Source: JAIPEI01 sp041685835 (lineage in GTDB: Bacteria; Desulfobacterota; DSM-4660; Desulfatiglandales; HGW-15). Taken from it: a stretch of 11,933 nt of DNA. The first letter of the stretch is position 1, and each line of letters opens with the position of its first letter. This document shows, one piece after another, positions 5,619-11,933 of the stretch. The position numbers and the translations under genes were made by a program. The notes beneath the pieces were generated by a model. It was not told the origin of the DNA and ran no database searches. It saw nothing but the letters and a program-made list of their open reading frames with translations. The DNA lies in NCBI GenBank assembly GCA_041685835.1, contig JAWLEX010000094.1, forward strand, positions 1-11,933. The letters run 5' to 3'.

Positions 5619-7148
5619 TTAAGTGTCGAATGCGGCCTTCACGTCTTCCTTCAACACCTTTCCCATTGTGTTTTTGGGAAGCTCATCGAGAAAAACAACC
5701 TTCTTCGGACACTTCCAGTCGTGAAGGTGTCGCTTGCACACCTGTTTCACATCCTCGAACGCTACGTCGGCCCCTGGCTGGAGCACCACCGCGGCGGCCA
5801 CCATCTCTCCCCATTTTTCGCTGGGGAGGCCCACCACGGAGGACTCGGCGACCCCGTCCATCTGGTTGATCACCGCCTCGATCTCCTTTGGGGAAACATT
5901 TTCTCCGCCCGTTATGATGATGTGCTTGATCCGGTCCGTCAGGTAGTAGTATCCCTCCTCGTCGATCCTGCCAAGGTCCCCCGTACGGAACCAGCCCTCG
6001 TAAAATGTTTCCGCCGTTTCTTCGGGCTTCTCCCAGTAGCCGGGTGTTATCCCAGGCCCCTTTAGAAGGATCTCACCGGTCTCGCCGGGCGCCACGTCAC
6101 GGAAAGTCTCGGGGTCCACGATTCGCACCTCCAGCCCGGGCAGGGGCAGTCCGATGGACCCAGGTTTCCTTTTGCCGGCCAGGGGGTTGGAAAAGTTCAT
6201 GCCGGTTTCGGACATGCCCTCCCTCTCCACCGGCTCCTTGCCGAACACCTCCCTGATCCTCTCGAAGTCCCGGGCCAGGAGCGGAGCGGATCCCGATGTC
6301 CACAGCCGCATGTGCCCGAAGCCGGGCCGCCGATCGCCCAGGACCTCCATCAGCTTCCCGTACATGGCCGGTACCGCCATGAACACACTGGCGACCGGGT
6401 CACGTTCCCGGTTCGAGAGGACATCGAGGACGGTTTCCGGGACAAACGCATCCATCAAAAGCACGTGGGCGCCGGCCAGCAGAGACGTGTGGAGGGCAAA
6501 GCACAGGCCATGCACATGGAAGAGAGGAAGGGCGTGGCAGAGCACGTCCTCCTCGGAGATCTCCCAGACATGGATAATGTTAGTCGCGTCGTGGATTAGG
6601 TTTTCTTGCGTGAGAACGGCCCCCTTGGGCCTTCCGGTGGTCCCCGACGTGTAGATGATGAGTCCGGGCTCGCCGGGCAAAACCTCAGCCGCCCGCCCTT
6701 TGTCGGGCGAGGACTGGAAAAGATCGAGTTCCTGATAGGGCTGTTCCGTGTCCACCCGCAGGTTGGCCCGGGCGGGATCGAGTTCCTCGATCATCTTTGC
6801 CTGCTCAGGGCCGGAGATCACCAGCCGGGGCTGGGTGTCGCCGAGAAAGTAGTTCATTTCAGACTTCTTGAACCCCGGGTTCAGGGGCACGGCCACGGCG
6901 CCCATCCTTTGAATGGCCAGATGAGCGATGACAAAAACCAGGGACTTGGGGAGAAAAAGGATGACCCGGTCCCCTTTTTCCACTCCCAGTTCACTCAGGA
7001 TGCCGGCCATCCGGCCGGCGTCCTGATCCAGATCCCGGTAACTGATCATGGTCTCCGGACGACCCTGCCGGTAAAACGTGATCGCAACTTTGGTCCCGTA
7101 CTTCCCACAGGCCTCTTCAAAACTCCGTCCCAGTGATGCCAAACCCAT
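5619..7148 (-). CDS. class I adenylate-forming acyl-CoA synthetase, malonyl-CoA synthetase-like
   Basis: A 509-residue cytoplasmic enzyme of the ANL superfamily, which activates a carboxylate with ATP to an acyl-adenylate and transfers it to CoA. Core motifs are intact: YTSGTTGRPKG (166-176), GMSETGMNFSNP (311-322), GWFRTGDLG (385-393), DRIKHIIITGGENVSP (405-420) and the catalytic lysine K497 in PKNTMGK. The stretch after GMSET (GMNFSNP, then PGSIGLPLPGLEVRI) is closest, from memory, to malonyl-CoA synthetases of the MatB/ACSF3 type, which have GMTETxMNxSNP and a length near 505. The residue before Gly is Glu in VEREGMSE, where MatB usually has Tyr. ATG 7148 is preferred over TTG 7163 because GAGGAG lies seven bases upstream of it, overlapping the TTG. 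Substrate malonate is inferred, supported by the adjacent TRAP transporter; a medium-chain or other carboxylate is the alternative. Confidence 0.85.
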   Translation of the reverse strand: MGLASLGRSFEEACGKYGTKVAITFYRQGRPETMISYRDLDQDAGRMAGILSELGVEKGDRVILFLPKSLVFVIAHLAIQRMGAVAVPLNPGFKKSEMNYFLGDTQPRLVISGPEQAKMIEELDPARANLRVDTEQPYQELDLFQSSPDKGRAAEVLPGEPGLIIYTSGTTGRPKGAVLTQENLIHDATNIIHVWEISEEDVLCHALPLFHVHGLCFALHTSLLAGAHVLLMDAFVPETVLDVLSNRERDPVASVFMAVPAMYGKLMEVLGDRRPGFGHMRLWTSGSAPLLARDFERIREVFGKEPVEREGMSETGMNFSNPLAGKRKPGSIGLPLPGLEVRIVDPETFRDVAPGETGEILLKGPGITPGYWEKPEETAETFYEGWFRTGDLGRIDEEGYYYLTDRIKHIIITGGENVSPKEIEAVINQMDGVAESSVVGLPSEKWGEMVAAAVVLQPGADVAFEDVKQVCKRHLHDWKCPKKVVFLDELPKNTMGKVLKEDVKAAFDT

Positions 7149-7182
7149 GAGTACTCTCCTCAAAGCCGGCAGGCCCTCTGTC

Positions 7183-8520
7183 TCAACCGATCATCTTGTT
7201 GGGAAGCCACAACGCCAGCTCCGGCCAGATGCACACGGCGACGATCACGAGTCCTTCGATGATCACGAAGGGCACCACGCCTAGGAGCACGTGGGACATG
7301 GGGATGTCCGGTGCAATGTTCTTGACGATATACAGGTTAAGCCCCACCGGCGGGGTCACGAGCCCGATCTCGAGGTTGACCGTCATGACGACGGCGAACC
7401 AAATTGGATCGAAGCCCAGCCCTTGAATGATCGGCAGAAGCAGCGGCGCGATCATCAGGATCACGGCGGCCGGCGGGATGAAGCACCCCAGCATTAGGAG
7501 CAGGATATTGATCAGGACGAGGATCCCCCACTTGCCGAGGGGAATGTTCAGGATTAGCTCGCCCAGTGCCTGGGTCGCGTAGAGATCGGACGAGACGTAG
7601 GCGAACAGCAGGGCGGCGGCCATGATCATCAGGATCATGCTGCTCTCGTTCAGGGCCTTGACGAAGATCTTCCAGAGACGCTTAGGTTGGTAGACCTTGT
7701 AGATCGTCATCACACACAAAAGGGAGAGCACGGCTCCCACGCCGCCCGCCTCGCTTGGCGTAGCCCAACCTCCATAGAGGGATCCCATGATGCCGAAAAT
7801 GATCAGGATGAAGGGCAGGACCTTGATGAGGGAACCGAAGCGTTCTCCCCATGTGAAGGTCTCGACAAGACCTCGGTCTTCAATGTAGTACACGCTTCCC
7901 TGCTTCGCAGGTACCAGCTTTCGGTAATAGAACACCACACCGACCCAGATGCAGCTCAGGACGATCTCCAGGAGCCCGGGGATGACGCCGGCGATAAAGC
8001 ACTTGCCGATAGACGTCTCAGTGGCCACGCCGTAGAGGATCATGGTCACGCTCGGAGGAATAAGGATGCCGAAGGTCCCGGCATGCGCGATGAGACCCGT
8101 GCTCAAGGCGGGAGAGTACCCTCGCCTTCGCATTTCAGGGATCCCGATGCCTCCGATGGCCGCCGCCGTTGCCGGGCTGGATCCGCACAGGGCCGCGAAT
8201 ATGCCGCACCCGATCATGTTGGCGATGCCCAGGCCGCCGGGAACCTTGTACAGCCACTTGTGCAGCGTCTCGTAGAGGTCTCTGCTGGCGTTGGATTCCG
8301 CGATGGGCGCGCTCAGAAAGATAAACAGGGGAATGGCGAGCAGGGCGAAGTTGTCCATTCCGCTGTAAAGGATATAGGGAACGGAGGGAAGGAGGTGCGG
8401 CGAAAAGATGAGGATGAAGAGGATCGAGATACCGGCCAGGCCCGCCCAGATGGGAATGCCGGAGATGAGGAGAGCGAACGCGCTCCCGAAAAGCAGTACG
8501 GCCAGGACATACTCGCTCAT
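7183..8520 (-). CDS. dctM: TRAP transporter large permease subunit (DctM family)
   Basis: A 445-residue inner-membrane protein, the usual length for DctM, with about 12 hydrophobic helices spread over its whole length. Typical signatures are the ATAAAIGGIGIPEMRRRGY loop, the HAGTFGILIPPSVTMILYG helix and the matching second-half motif LGCFIPPAAVILMIAPLLLP. DctM is the elevator-type transport subunit that carries the substrate with sodium ions. It acts with the small permease and binding protein encoded just upstream. The ATG at 8520 follows an AAGGAAAGGG ribosome site. The gap to the ligase gene downstream is 34 bases, so import and activation are co-expressed. Confidence 0.95.
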   Translation of the reverse strand: MSEYVLAVLLFGSAFALLISGIPIWAGLAGISILFILIFSPHLLPSVPYILYSGMDNFALLAIPLFIFLSAPIAESNASRDLYETLHKWLYKVPGGLGIANMIGCGIFAALCGSSPATAAAIGGIGIPEMRRRGYSPALSTGLIAHAGTFGILIPPSVTMILYGVATETSIGKCFIAGVIPGLLEIVLSCIWVGVVFYYRKLVPAKQGSVYYIEDRGLVETFTWGERFGSLIKVLPFILIIFGIMGSLYGGWATPSEAGGVGAVLSLLCVMTIYKVYQPKRLWKIFVKALNESSMILMIMAAALLFAYVSSDLYATQALGELILNIPLGKWGILVLINILLLMLGCFIPPAAVILMIAPLLLPIIQGLGFDPIWFAVVMTVNLEIGLVTPPVGLNLYIVKNIAPDIPMSHVLLGVVPFVIIEGLVIVAVCIWPELALWLPNKMIG

Positions 8521-8550
8521 GGCGTCCCTTTCCTTCTGCGGCTCACGCGG

Positions 8551-9123
8551 TTATTGGTCCCGGGCTGCTTCCTTCAGTTCGATATCCCTTAGTTCGAATC
8601 GTTCCTTTTCGGTTTCGATTTCCCCTTTGCGAAACGCGTTGATCTTCTCACAAATGTAAAGGATGTACTGCAGGAAGAGCACGGTCATGCCCAGCGGCAG
8701 GAACAGGTAGGGGATCCACAAGGGGGGTCCCCACAGGGACATGGAATGCTGGTGCTGGGTAATGGTCTCCCACCACATGGGCCACGCGTAGAATCCCACG
8801 ACTCCGGCGAGGACGCAGGAAACGATCGACACCAGGATCATGGTGAGTTCCCGCGCCCTCGGGGACAAATGGATGATCAGAAGGTCCACGTTCAAATGGT
8901 GCTCGTTCTTCTGGACGAAGGGGGCCCCGGTGAAAACCACGTAGATGAGCAGGAACACGGAGGCCTCTGTCTGCCAGATGGTGGAAACGCCGAAGATCTT
9001 TCGAACCACCACCGCTTCCGTTACGATAAAGGCGGCTGCGACAAGGCTCAACGCTGCAGCCCAGCCGGTGATGTGGGTCAGGGCCTCGATCACCGTCTTC
9101 GCGATTCTTGCTGGCCGTTTCAT
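8551..9123 (-). CDS. dctQ: TRAP transporter small permease subunit (DctQ family)
   Basis: A 190-residue inner-membrane protein with four hydrophobic segments (roughly residues 18-38, 50-66, 90-110 and 132-155). The DctQ-type motif TIWQTEASVFLLIYVVFTG is followed by the conserved charged stretch QKNEHHLNVDLL. The charged C-terminal tail of about 30 residues (ending KEAARDQ) is cytoplasmic. DctQ supports the DctM transport subunit and helps dock the loaded binding protein. The ATG at 9123 has AAAGGA seven bases upstream. The DctM gene starts 30 bases after its stop. Confidence 0.93.
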   Translation of the reverse strand: MKRPARIAKTVIEALTHITGWAAALSLVAAAFIVTEAVVVRKIFGVSTIWQTEASVFLLIYVVFTGAPFVQKNEHHLNVDLLIIHLSPRARELTMILVSIVSCVLAGVVGFYAWPMWWETITQHQHSMSLWGPPLWIPYLFLPLGMTVLFLQYILYICEKINAFRKGEIETEKERFELRDIELKEAARDQ

Positions 9124-9138
9124 GTGCCGTCCTTTCGA

Positions 9139-9173
9139 CCGCTTCGGCGTGGGGTCTCCCCCCGCCGAAGCGG
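9139..9173 (-). promoter_or_regulatory. strong stem-loop in the dctP-dctQ intergenic region
   Basis: CCGCTTCGGCG (9139-9149) pairs perfectly with CGCCGAAGCGG (9163-9173). After one T/C mismatch, GGGG (9151-9154) pairs with CCCC (9158-9161) around a three-base loop. The hairpin begins four bases after the dctP stop and fills most of the 54-base gap. No U-run follows on the transcript. It is therefore more likely an mRNA stabiliser or partial attenuator that keeps binding-protein message above permease message, as known for other binding-protein operons. Confidence 0.85.
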
Positions 9174-9177
9174 CGGC

Positions 9178-10200
9178 CTACTCCATGGCCTCGAGGGCCA
9201 TGTCCAGCAGCTCCTGTCCTCCTTCCACGGAATCCGCATACTCCTTCCAGGCGGTCTTCTGAGCGAACTCGAGCCAGGTGTCGAACTCCTCCTTGTTCAT
9301 GTAGTGAATGTCGACGTTAGCCTCGGTGTAGGACTCGATGAGCTTGTCGACCAAGCCTCGGAAGTTGTCATAGATCCAGTTCTCGTGCATCCACTCGGCC
9401 ACCTCCATGAACACTGATTGCTGCTCCGGCGTGAGGCGTTCCCAGGTCTTCTGGGACATACACAGGTTCTCGGCCATGTACCAGATGGAGTAGTCGCGCG
9501 GTGCGTTGATGTAGTCCAGGACCTCGTAGAGGCGATAGGAGACAAAGGAGGCGGATGAGGTCAACATGGTATCCAGGACACCGGTCGACAGGGCGTGGTA
9601 GGTCTCGGAGGACGGCATGCTCGTGATGGAGGCACCGGCCTGCCGCATCATGTATTCGAACTTCTTGCCCGCGGCCCTCAGCTTGGTCCCCTTGATGTCT
9701 GAAGGCACCCTGATCTGCTTGACCTTGCTTCCTATCCCCCCGTCGAACCAGGCCCACACCAGGTTCTTCACTCCGTTCTGCTCCGTCAGGGCGTTGATTT
9801 TCTTCCCGATGGGCTTGTTCCGCCAGCTCAACCCCTGCTTGATGTTGGTCACCGAGCAAGGCATCAGTGTGATGGACAGCTGGGGCACCTTGCCGGAGGC
9901 GTAGTCCAAAGGAAACACGGACAGGTCCAGGGCCCCCATGCGCATGGCGTCCCACTGCTCCTTCGGCTTGTAAAGGGATTTGGCGGGATAGTACCGGAAC
10001 TTGATCTCTCCGTTGGTTTTCTCCTCCACCATGTCCCCGAACACCCTCGCCATTTCGTCCCTCACGTCCCCGGCGGCAAACTGGTGGGATACCTTGAGAA
10101 CCAAGGGTTTGGCCCAGGCCGACCCGGCGAACGCTACCAGAACGCATACGGAGGACAGAACAGCAATCCCCAAGATGACGGGTTTCATGTACGTCTTCAT
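9178..10200 (-). CDS. dctP: TRAP transporter substrate-binding protein (DctP family)
   Basis: A 340-residue periplasmic solute receptor. Residues 1-30 are a Sec signal peptide: MKTYMK, a hydrophobic core, then AFAGSAWA, with likely cleavage before K31. The mature domain has typical DctP features: PAKSLYKPKEQWDAMRMGALD (about 72-92) and DIKGTKLRAAGKKFEYM (about 168-184). R175 in the latter fits the family arginine that grips a substrate carboxylate. The substrate is thus probably an organic acid; malonate or another short dicarboxylate is inferred from the linked ligase. The ATG at 10200 is chosen because AGGGAGG lies six bases upstream. An in-frame TTG at 10216-10218 would put that site inside the gene and lengthen the signal peptide oddly. 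It lies 44 bases after the regulator gene, with no visible promoter between. Confidence 0.93.
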   Translation of the reverse strand: MKTYMKPVILGIAVLSSVCVLVAFAGSAWAKPLVLKVSHQFAAGDVRDEMARVFGDMVEEKTNGEIKFRYYPAKSLYKPKEQWDAMRMGALDLSVFPLDYASGKVPQLSITLMPCSVTNIKQGLSWRNKPIGKKINALTEQNGVKNLVWAWFDGGIGSKVKQIRVPSDIKGTKLRAAGKKFEYMMRQAGASITSMPSSETYHALSTGVLDTMLTSSASFVSYRLYEVLDYINAPRDYSIWYMAENLCMSQKTWERLTPEQQSVFMEVAEWMHENWIYDNFRGLVDKLIESYTEANVDIHYMNKEEFDTWLEFAQKTAWKEYADSVEGGQELLDMALEAME

Positions 10201-10244
10201 AAGCTCCCTCCCTTTCAATAAAAGGTTGGTCTCGCATGCGCCGA

Positions 10245-10928
10245 TCAGGCCACCAATGCACCCGCTACTTCATCGGGCTTTCCCGCGTAGTAATCCACGA
10301 GGGCTTCGCATTGGTTTTTCAAATGCTTCTTCATGGCGTTCTCGGCGCGTTCCGGATCTCTCAACCGAAAGGCGTCCAGGATTTTCCGATGCTCCGTCAT
10401 GGACTGCTCGAACCGGTTCTTATGATAGAGCTGCCTGTGCCGGTAGAGCAGGATCTTCTGCCTGAGACCGTTTATGACATCCTGGAGGGACTTGTTTCCG
10501 GAGAGTTCTTGAAGCAGGACATGGAGCTCGTGGTTGACTTCCAGATAGCGTTCGCGGTTCTGATCGGCATAGTGGCGCTCCAGCTTTCCGTGGAGGGACT
10601 CGATCCTTAGGATATCCCGTTCACCTATCCGTTGGACGGCCAGCCGCGCGCACATACCCTCGAGCATGCCCATGACCTCAAACATGTCTTTGATCTCCTC
10701 GATACGCGGCTTGCTTACGTAGGCACCCTTGTGCGGCACGAGTTCGATCAGCCCTTCACTGTGGAGAAGCCGAAGGGACTCCCGAACCGGGGTCCGGCTG
10801 ACGCCCATGGTCTCGCAAAGGGCCCTTTCATTGATCTTTTGTCCACAGACCAGATCACCCCCTCGAATCATGCCTCGAATCTGGTCCGCCACCTCCTGGT
10901 GCAAGGTCTTCGAAAGGATTTTCTGCAA
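10245..10928 (-). CDS. GntR family transcriptional regulator, FadR subfamily (FCD domain)
   Basis: A 227-residue cytoplasmic DNA-binding regulator. The N-terminal winged helix (about 8-75) contains INERALCETMGVSRTPVRESLRLLHSEGLI, the GntR recognition helix and wing (split here: recognition helix about 38-62). The C-terminal FCD helical bundle (about 82-205) keeps histidines in NHELH, EHRKIL and KKHLKN that in this family bind metal or a carboxylate effector; the usual Asp of the first motif is Asn. TTG at 10928 was chosen as start because a perfect AGGAGG lies six bases upstream. The frame stays open to a TTG at 10964 but that would put the ribosome site inside the gene. It is the first gene of the TRAP/ligase operon and probably represses it until the imported acid or its CoA ester binds. 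MatR of rhizobial malonate operons is also a GntR protein. Confidence 0.9.
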   Translation of the reverse strand: MQKILSKTLHQEVADQIRGMIRGGDLVCGQKINERALCETMGVSRTPVRESLRLLHSEGLIELVPHKGAYVSKPRIEEIKDMFEVMGMLEGMCARLAVQRIGERDILRIESLHGKLERHYADQNRERYLEVNHELHVLLQELSGNKSLQDVINGLRQKILLYRHRQLYHKNRFEQSMTEHRKILDAFRLRDPERAENAMKKHLKNQCEALVDYYAGKPDEVAGALVA

Positions 10929-10934
10929 AAATGT

Positions 10935-10940
10935 CCTCCT
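10935..10940 (-). promoter_or_regulatory. ribosome binding site fixing a TTG start for the GntR regulator
   Basis: On the minus strand AGGAGG is followed by ACATTT and then TTG CAG. This is an ideal site and spacing for a rare start codon, so the regulator may be translated at a deliberately low level. Confidence 0.75.
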
Positions 10941-10950
10941 ATCGAGATTT

Positions 10951-10988
10951 AATATATTATACAATATAATTTATTCAAAGCAAGTCAA
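10951..10988 (-). promoter_or_regulatory. likely promoter and operator of the GntR-TRAP-ligase operon
   Basis: An AT-rich island stands out in a GC-rich context. It contains an inverted repeat, ATTATA (10956-10961), CAA, TATAAT (10965-10970). On the minus strand, TTGACT (10988-10983) or TTGAAT (10978-10973) could be the -35. TTGAAT with 16 bases to TATATT (10956-10951) is the best-spaced pair. The palindrome falls within the spacer and -10 area, the classic place for a repressor site, suggesting autoregulation by the GntR protein. Its half-sites resemble the short AT-rich palindromes bound by FCD-type GntR proteins only loosely. Confidence 0.55.
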
Positions 10989-11264
10989 ATCTTATCCTGG
11001 AATTTGATCTTTGTTTCGTCCACACACTGATAAAAGGCTGTGGCTTGAGGTTTCCCTGGGCGGGATGGCGTAGGTTGTGAGGAGGTATGGTTTGAGGGGG
11101 TCATACTCCGGAGGAATACCGGGAACAGCGGGCGAGGCGGCCGGAAAATCCGCACGAATCGCTTCCGCTTTCGGAGAACCCCGCCTTATTCCCCGTCCGG
11201 CAAGGCTTCCCACAATTTCCGGTAACTTCGCTTTGCACTTTTAGAAAAACTATGATTCCTGCTC
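10965..11264. other. intergenic stretch without a convincing gene
   Basis: Between the GntR promoter and the ABC ATPase stop there are about 300 bases. A minus-strand open frame of 73 codons (10992-11213) exists. Its product is rich in Pro, Arg and Ser (for example YDPLKPYLLTTYAIPPRE), has no recognised domain, and has no good ribosome site. It may be a decayed gene fragment or chance. No T-rich terminator was seen after the ABC gene. Short GC inverted repeats are present but weak. Confidence 0.4.
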
Positions 11265-11933
11265 TTACCGCTGACTGAGCATGATGGAGTCATCTTTAAA
11301 CTCTTCACCCGCAGCCTGCTCAAATGCCGCTACTAAGTCGGCAATCGTGAGCTTCTTTTTCTCTTCCTCCCCCATATTTACCAATATCTTTCCTTTATGC
11401 ATCATAATCAGCCTATTACCGTACCGTAACGCAATATCCATATTGTGAGTTACCATTATGGTCGTCATCTTTTCCCGTTTCACAATCATATCCGTTAACT
11501 CAAGTACGGTTTCGGCTGTTTTGGGATCGAGGGTAGCTATATGCTCGTCGAGCAGCAGTATCGCCGGTTTACTTATCGTTGCCATTACCAGAGCCAGTGA
11601 CTGTCTTTGACCACCGGAGAGCGTAGACACATAGGCATTTAATCTGCCTTCCAGCCCTAAACCCAGTAGGGCCAGCGCAGAACAAAACAGTTCCCTCCGC
11701 CGCTTATTTATCGCGAGCCTCAATCCTCTCGATTGCCCACGCAACAGCGCCATCGCCATATTCTCTTCGATCGTCAGCTTAGCGGCTGTGCCCTCACTGG
11801 GATTTTGATAGACCCGGCCCACATATGCAGCATGCTTATACTCCGGGATGTTGGTAATATCCTTGTCCAAAACACGAACCCGGCCTCCCCGCTCCGGTGG
11901 ATAGATACCGGCAATAATGTTGAGTAGAGTACT
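11265..11933 (-). CDS. ABC transporter ATP-binding protein, C-terminal part (cut by window edge)
   Basis: The frame is open from the window edge to TAA at 11265-11267, giving 222 residues. The first residues (STLLNIIAGIYPPE) are the helix right after the Walker A motif, so only about 40-50 N-terminal residues are missing. Further motifs are the Q-loop VYQNP, signature LSGGQRQ, Walker B ILLLDEH followed by the D-loop ATLDP, and the switch histidine in MVTHNMD. The wording LLLDEHxATLDPKTAExVLELT...THNMDIALRYGNRLIMMHKGKI is typical of ATPases that partner ABC_sub_bind (TrpX-type) binding proteins and a BPD_transp_2-like permease, probably for aromatic amino acids or similar small molecules. Its partner genes would lie beyond the right edge. 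Codon composition is more AT-rich than in the TRAP operon. Confidence 0.92.
   Translation of the reverse strand, partial: STLLNIIAGIYPPERGGRVRVLDKDITNIPEYKHAAYVGRVYQNPSEGTAAKLTIEENMAMALLRGQSRGLRLAINKRRRELFCSALALLGLGLEGRLNAYVSTLSGGQRQSLALVMATISKPAILLLDEHIATLDPKTAETVLELTDMIVKREKMTTIMVTHNMDIALRYGNRLIMMHKGKILVNMGEEEKKKLTIADLVAAFEQAAGEEFKDDSIMLSQR

Noticed and set aside
5098..5622. Plus-strand open frame opposite the receiver-domain gene
   Set aside because: The minus strand encodes a full receiver domain with all catalytic residues and a good ribosome site. The plus frame has no recognisable content.
7687..8592. Long plus-strand open frame (301 codons) opposite dctM and dctQ
   Set aside because: Its product is a low-complexity mix of Asp, Gly, His, Arg and Gln with no domain. 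The minus strand carries unmistakable TRAP permease genes. It is an antisense artefact of GC-rich codons.
9368..10261. Second minus-strand open frame (297 codons) overlapping dctP
   Set aside because: It is a frame-shifted shadow of the binding-protein gene, rich in Arg, Gly and Gln, without motifs or start signals.
10992..11213. 73-codon minus-strand open frame in the gap before the ABC gene
   Set aside because: No ribosome site, no domain and odd composition. Kept only as a possible remnant in the intergenic description.
11217..11270. Inverted CGGTAA/TTACCG pair around the end of the ABC gene
   Set aside because: Only six pairs separated by about 38 bases, with no stable stem-loop. It is probably chance.

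Overview
The window looks like a piece of chromosome from an anaerobic or microaerophilic Gram-negative bacterium, most likely a deltaproteobacterium (Desulfobacterota). This is inferred from gene content and is not proven. The clues are a radical-SAM arsenosugar locus with an apparent selenocysteine codon, a TRAP dicarboxylate-type transporter, and protein wording typical of that group. No RNA genes, CRISPR array, insertion sequence or phage genes were seen.

Region 1 (about 1-5000) is an arsenosugar ('rSAM/selenodomain') neighbourhood. A plus-strand operon encodes an AhpD-like peroxidase-family protein (128-460), the radical SAM enzyme ArsS (476-1477) and a TVP38/TMEM64 membrane protein (1502-2221). 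Facing it is a minus-strand gene (2260-3591) in which two glycosyltransferase families of these loci, the TIGR04282 and TIGR04283 types, are fused into one protein. A plus-strand membrane di-iron hydroxylase of the sterol desaturase superfamily (3769-4617) and a second, minus-strand AhpD-like protein (4652-4996) follow. The most important point is that the apparent ArsS stop, TGA at 1454-1456, is very probably a selenocysteine codon. Reading through gives the family's C-terminal CxxC...U-GG signature, and a stem-loop of the right size and distance follows. The arsenite methyltransferase ArsM expected to feed this pathway is not in the window.

Region 2 (5101-10928) is one minus-strand operon of higher GC content. 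In transcription order it holds a GntR/FCD regulator, TRAP subunits DctP, DctQ and DctM, a class I acyl-CoA synthetase with malonyl-CoA-synthetase-like motifs, and a stand-alone receiver-domain protein. The set resembles the rhizobial malonate uptake and activation system (MatR, MatPQM, MatB). The operon may therefore import a short dicarboxylate such as malonate and activate it to its CoA ester under a ligand-responsive repressor. A strong hairpin sits between dctP and dctQ, and an AT-rich palindrome overlaps the likely promoter ahead of the regulator.

Region 3 (10929-11933) is a 336-base stretch without a convincing gene, followed by the C-terminal part of an ABC transporter ATPase that runs off the right edge.
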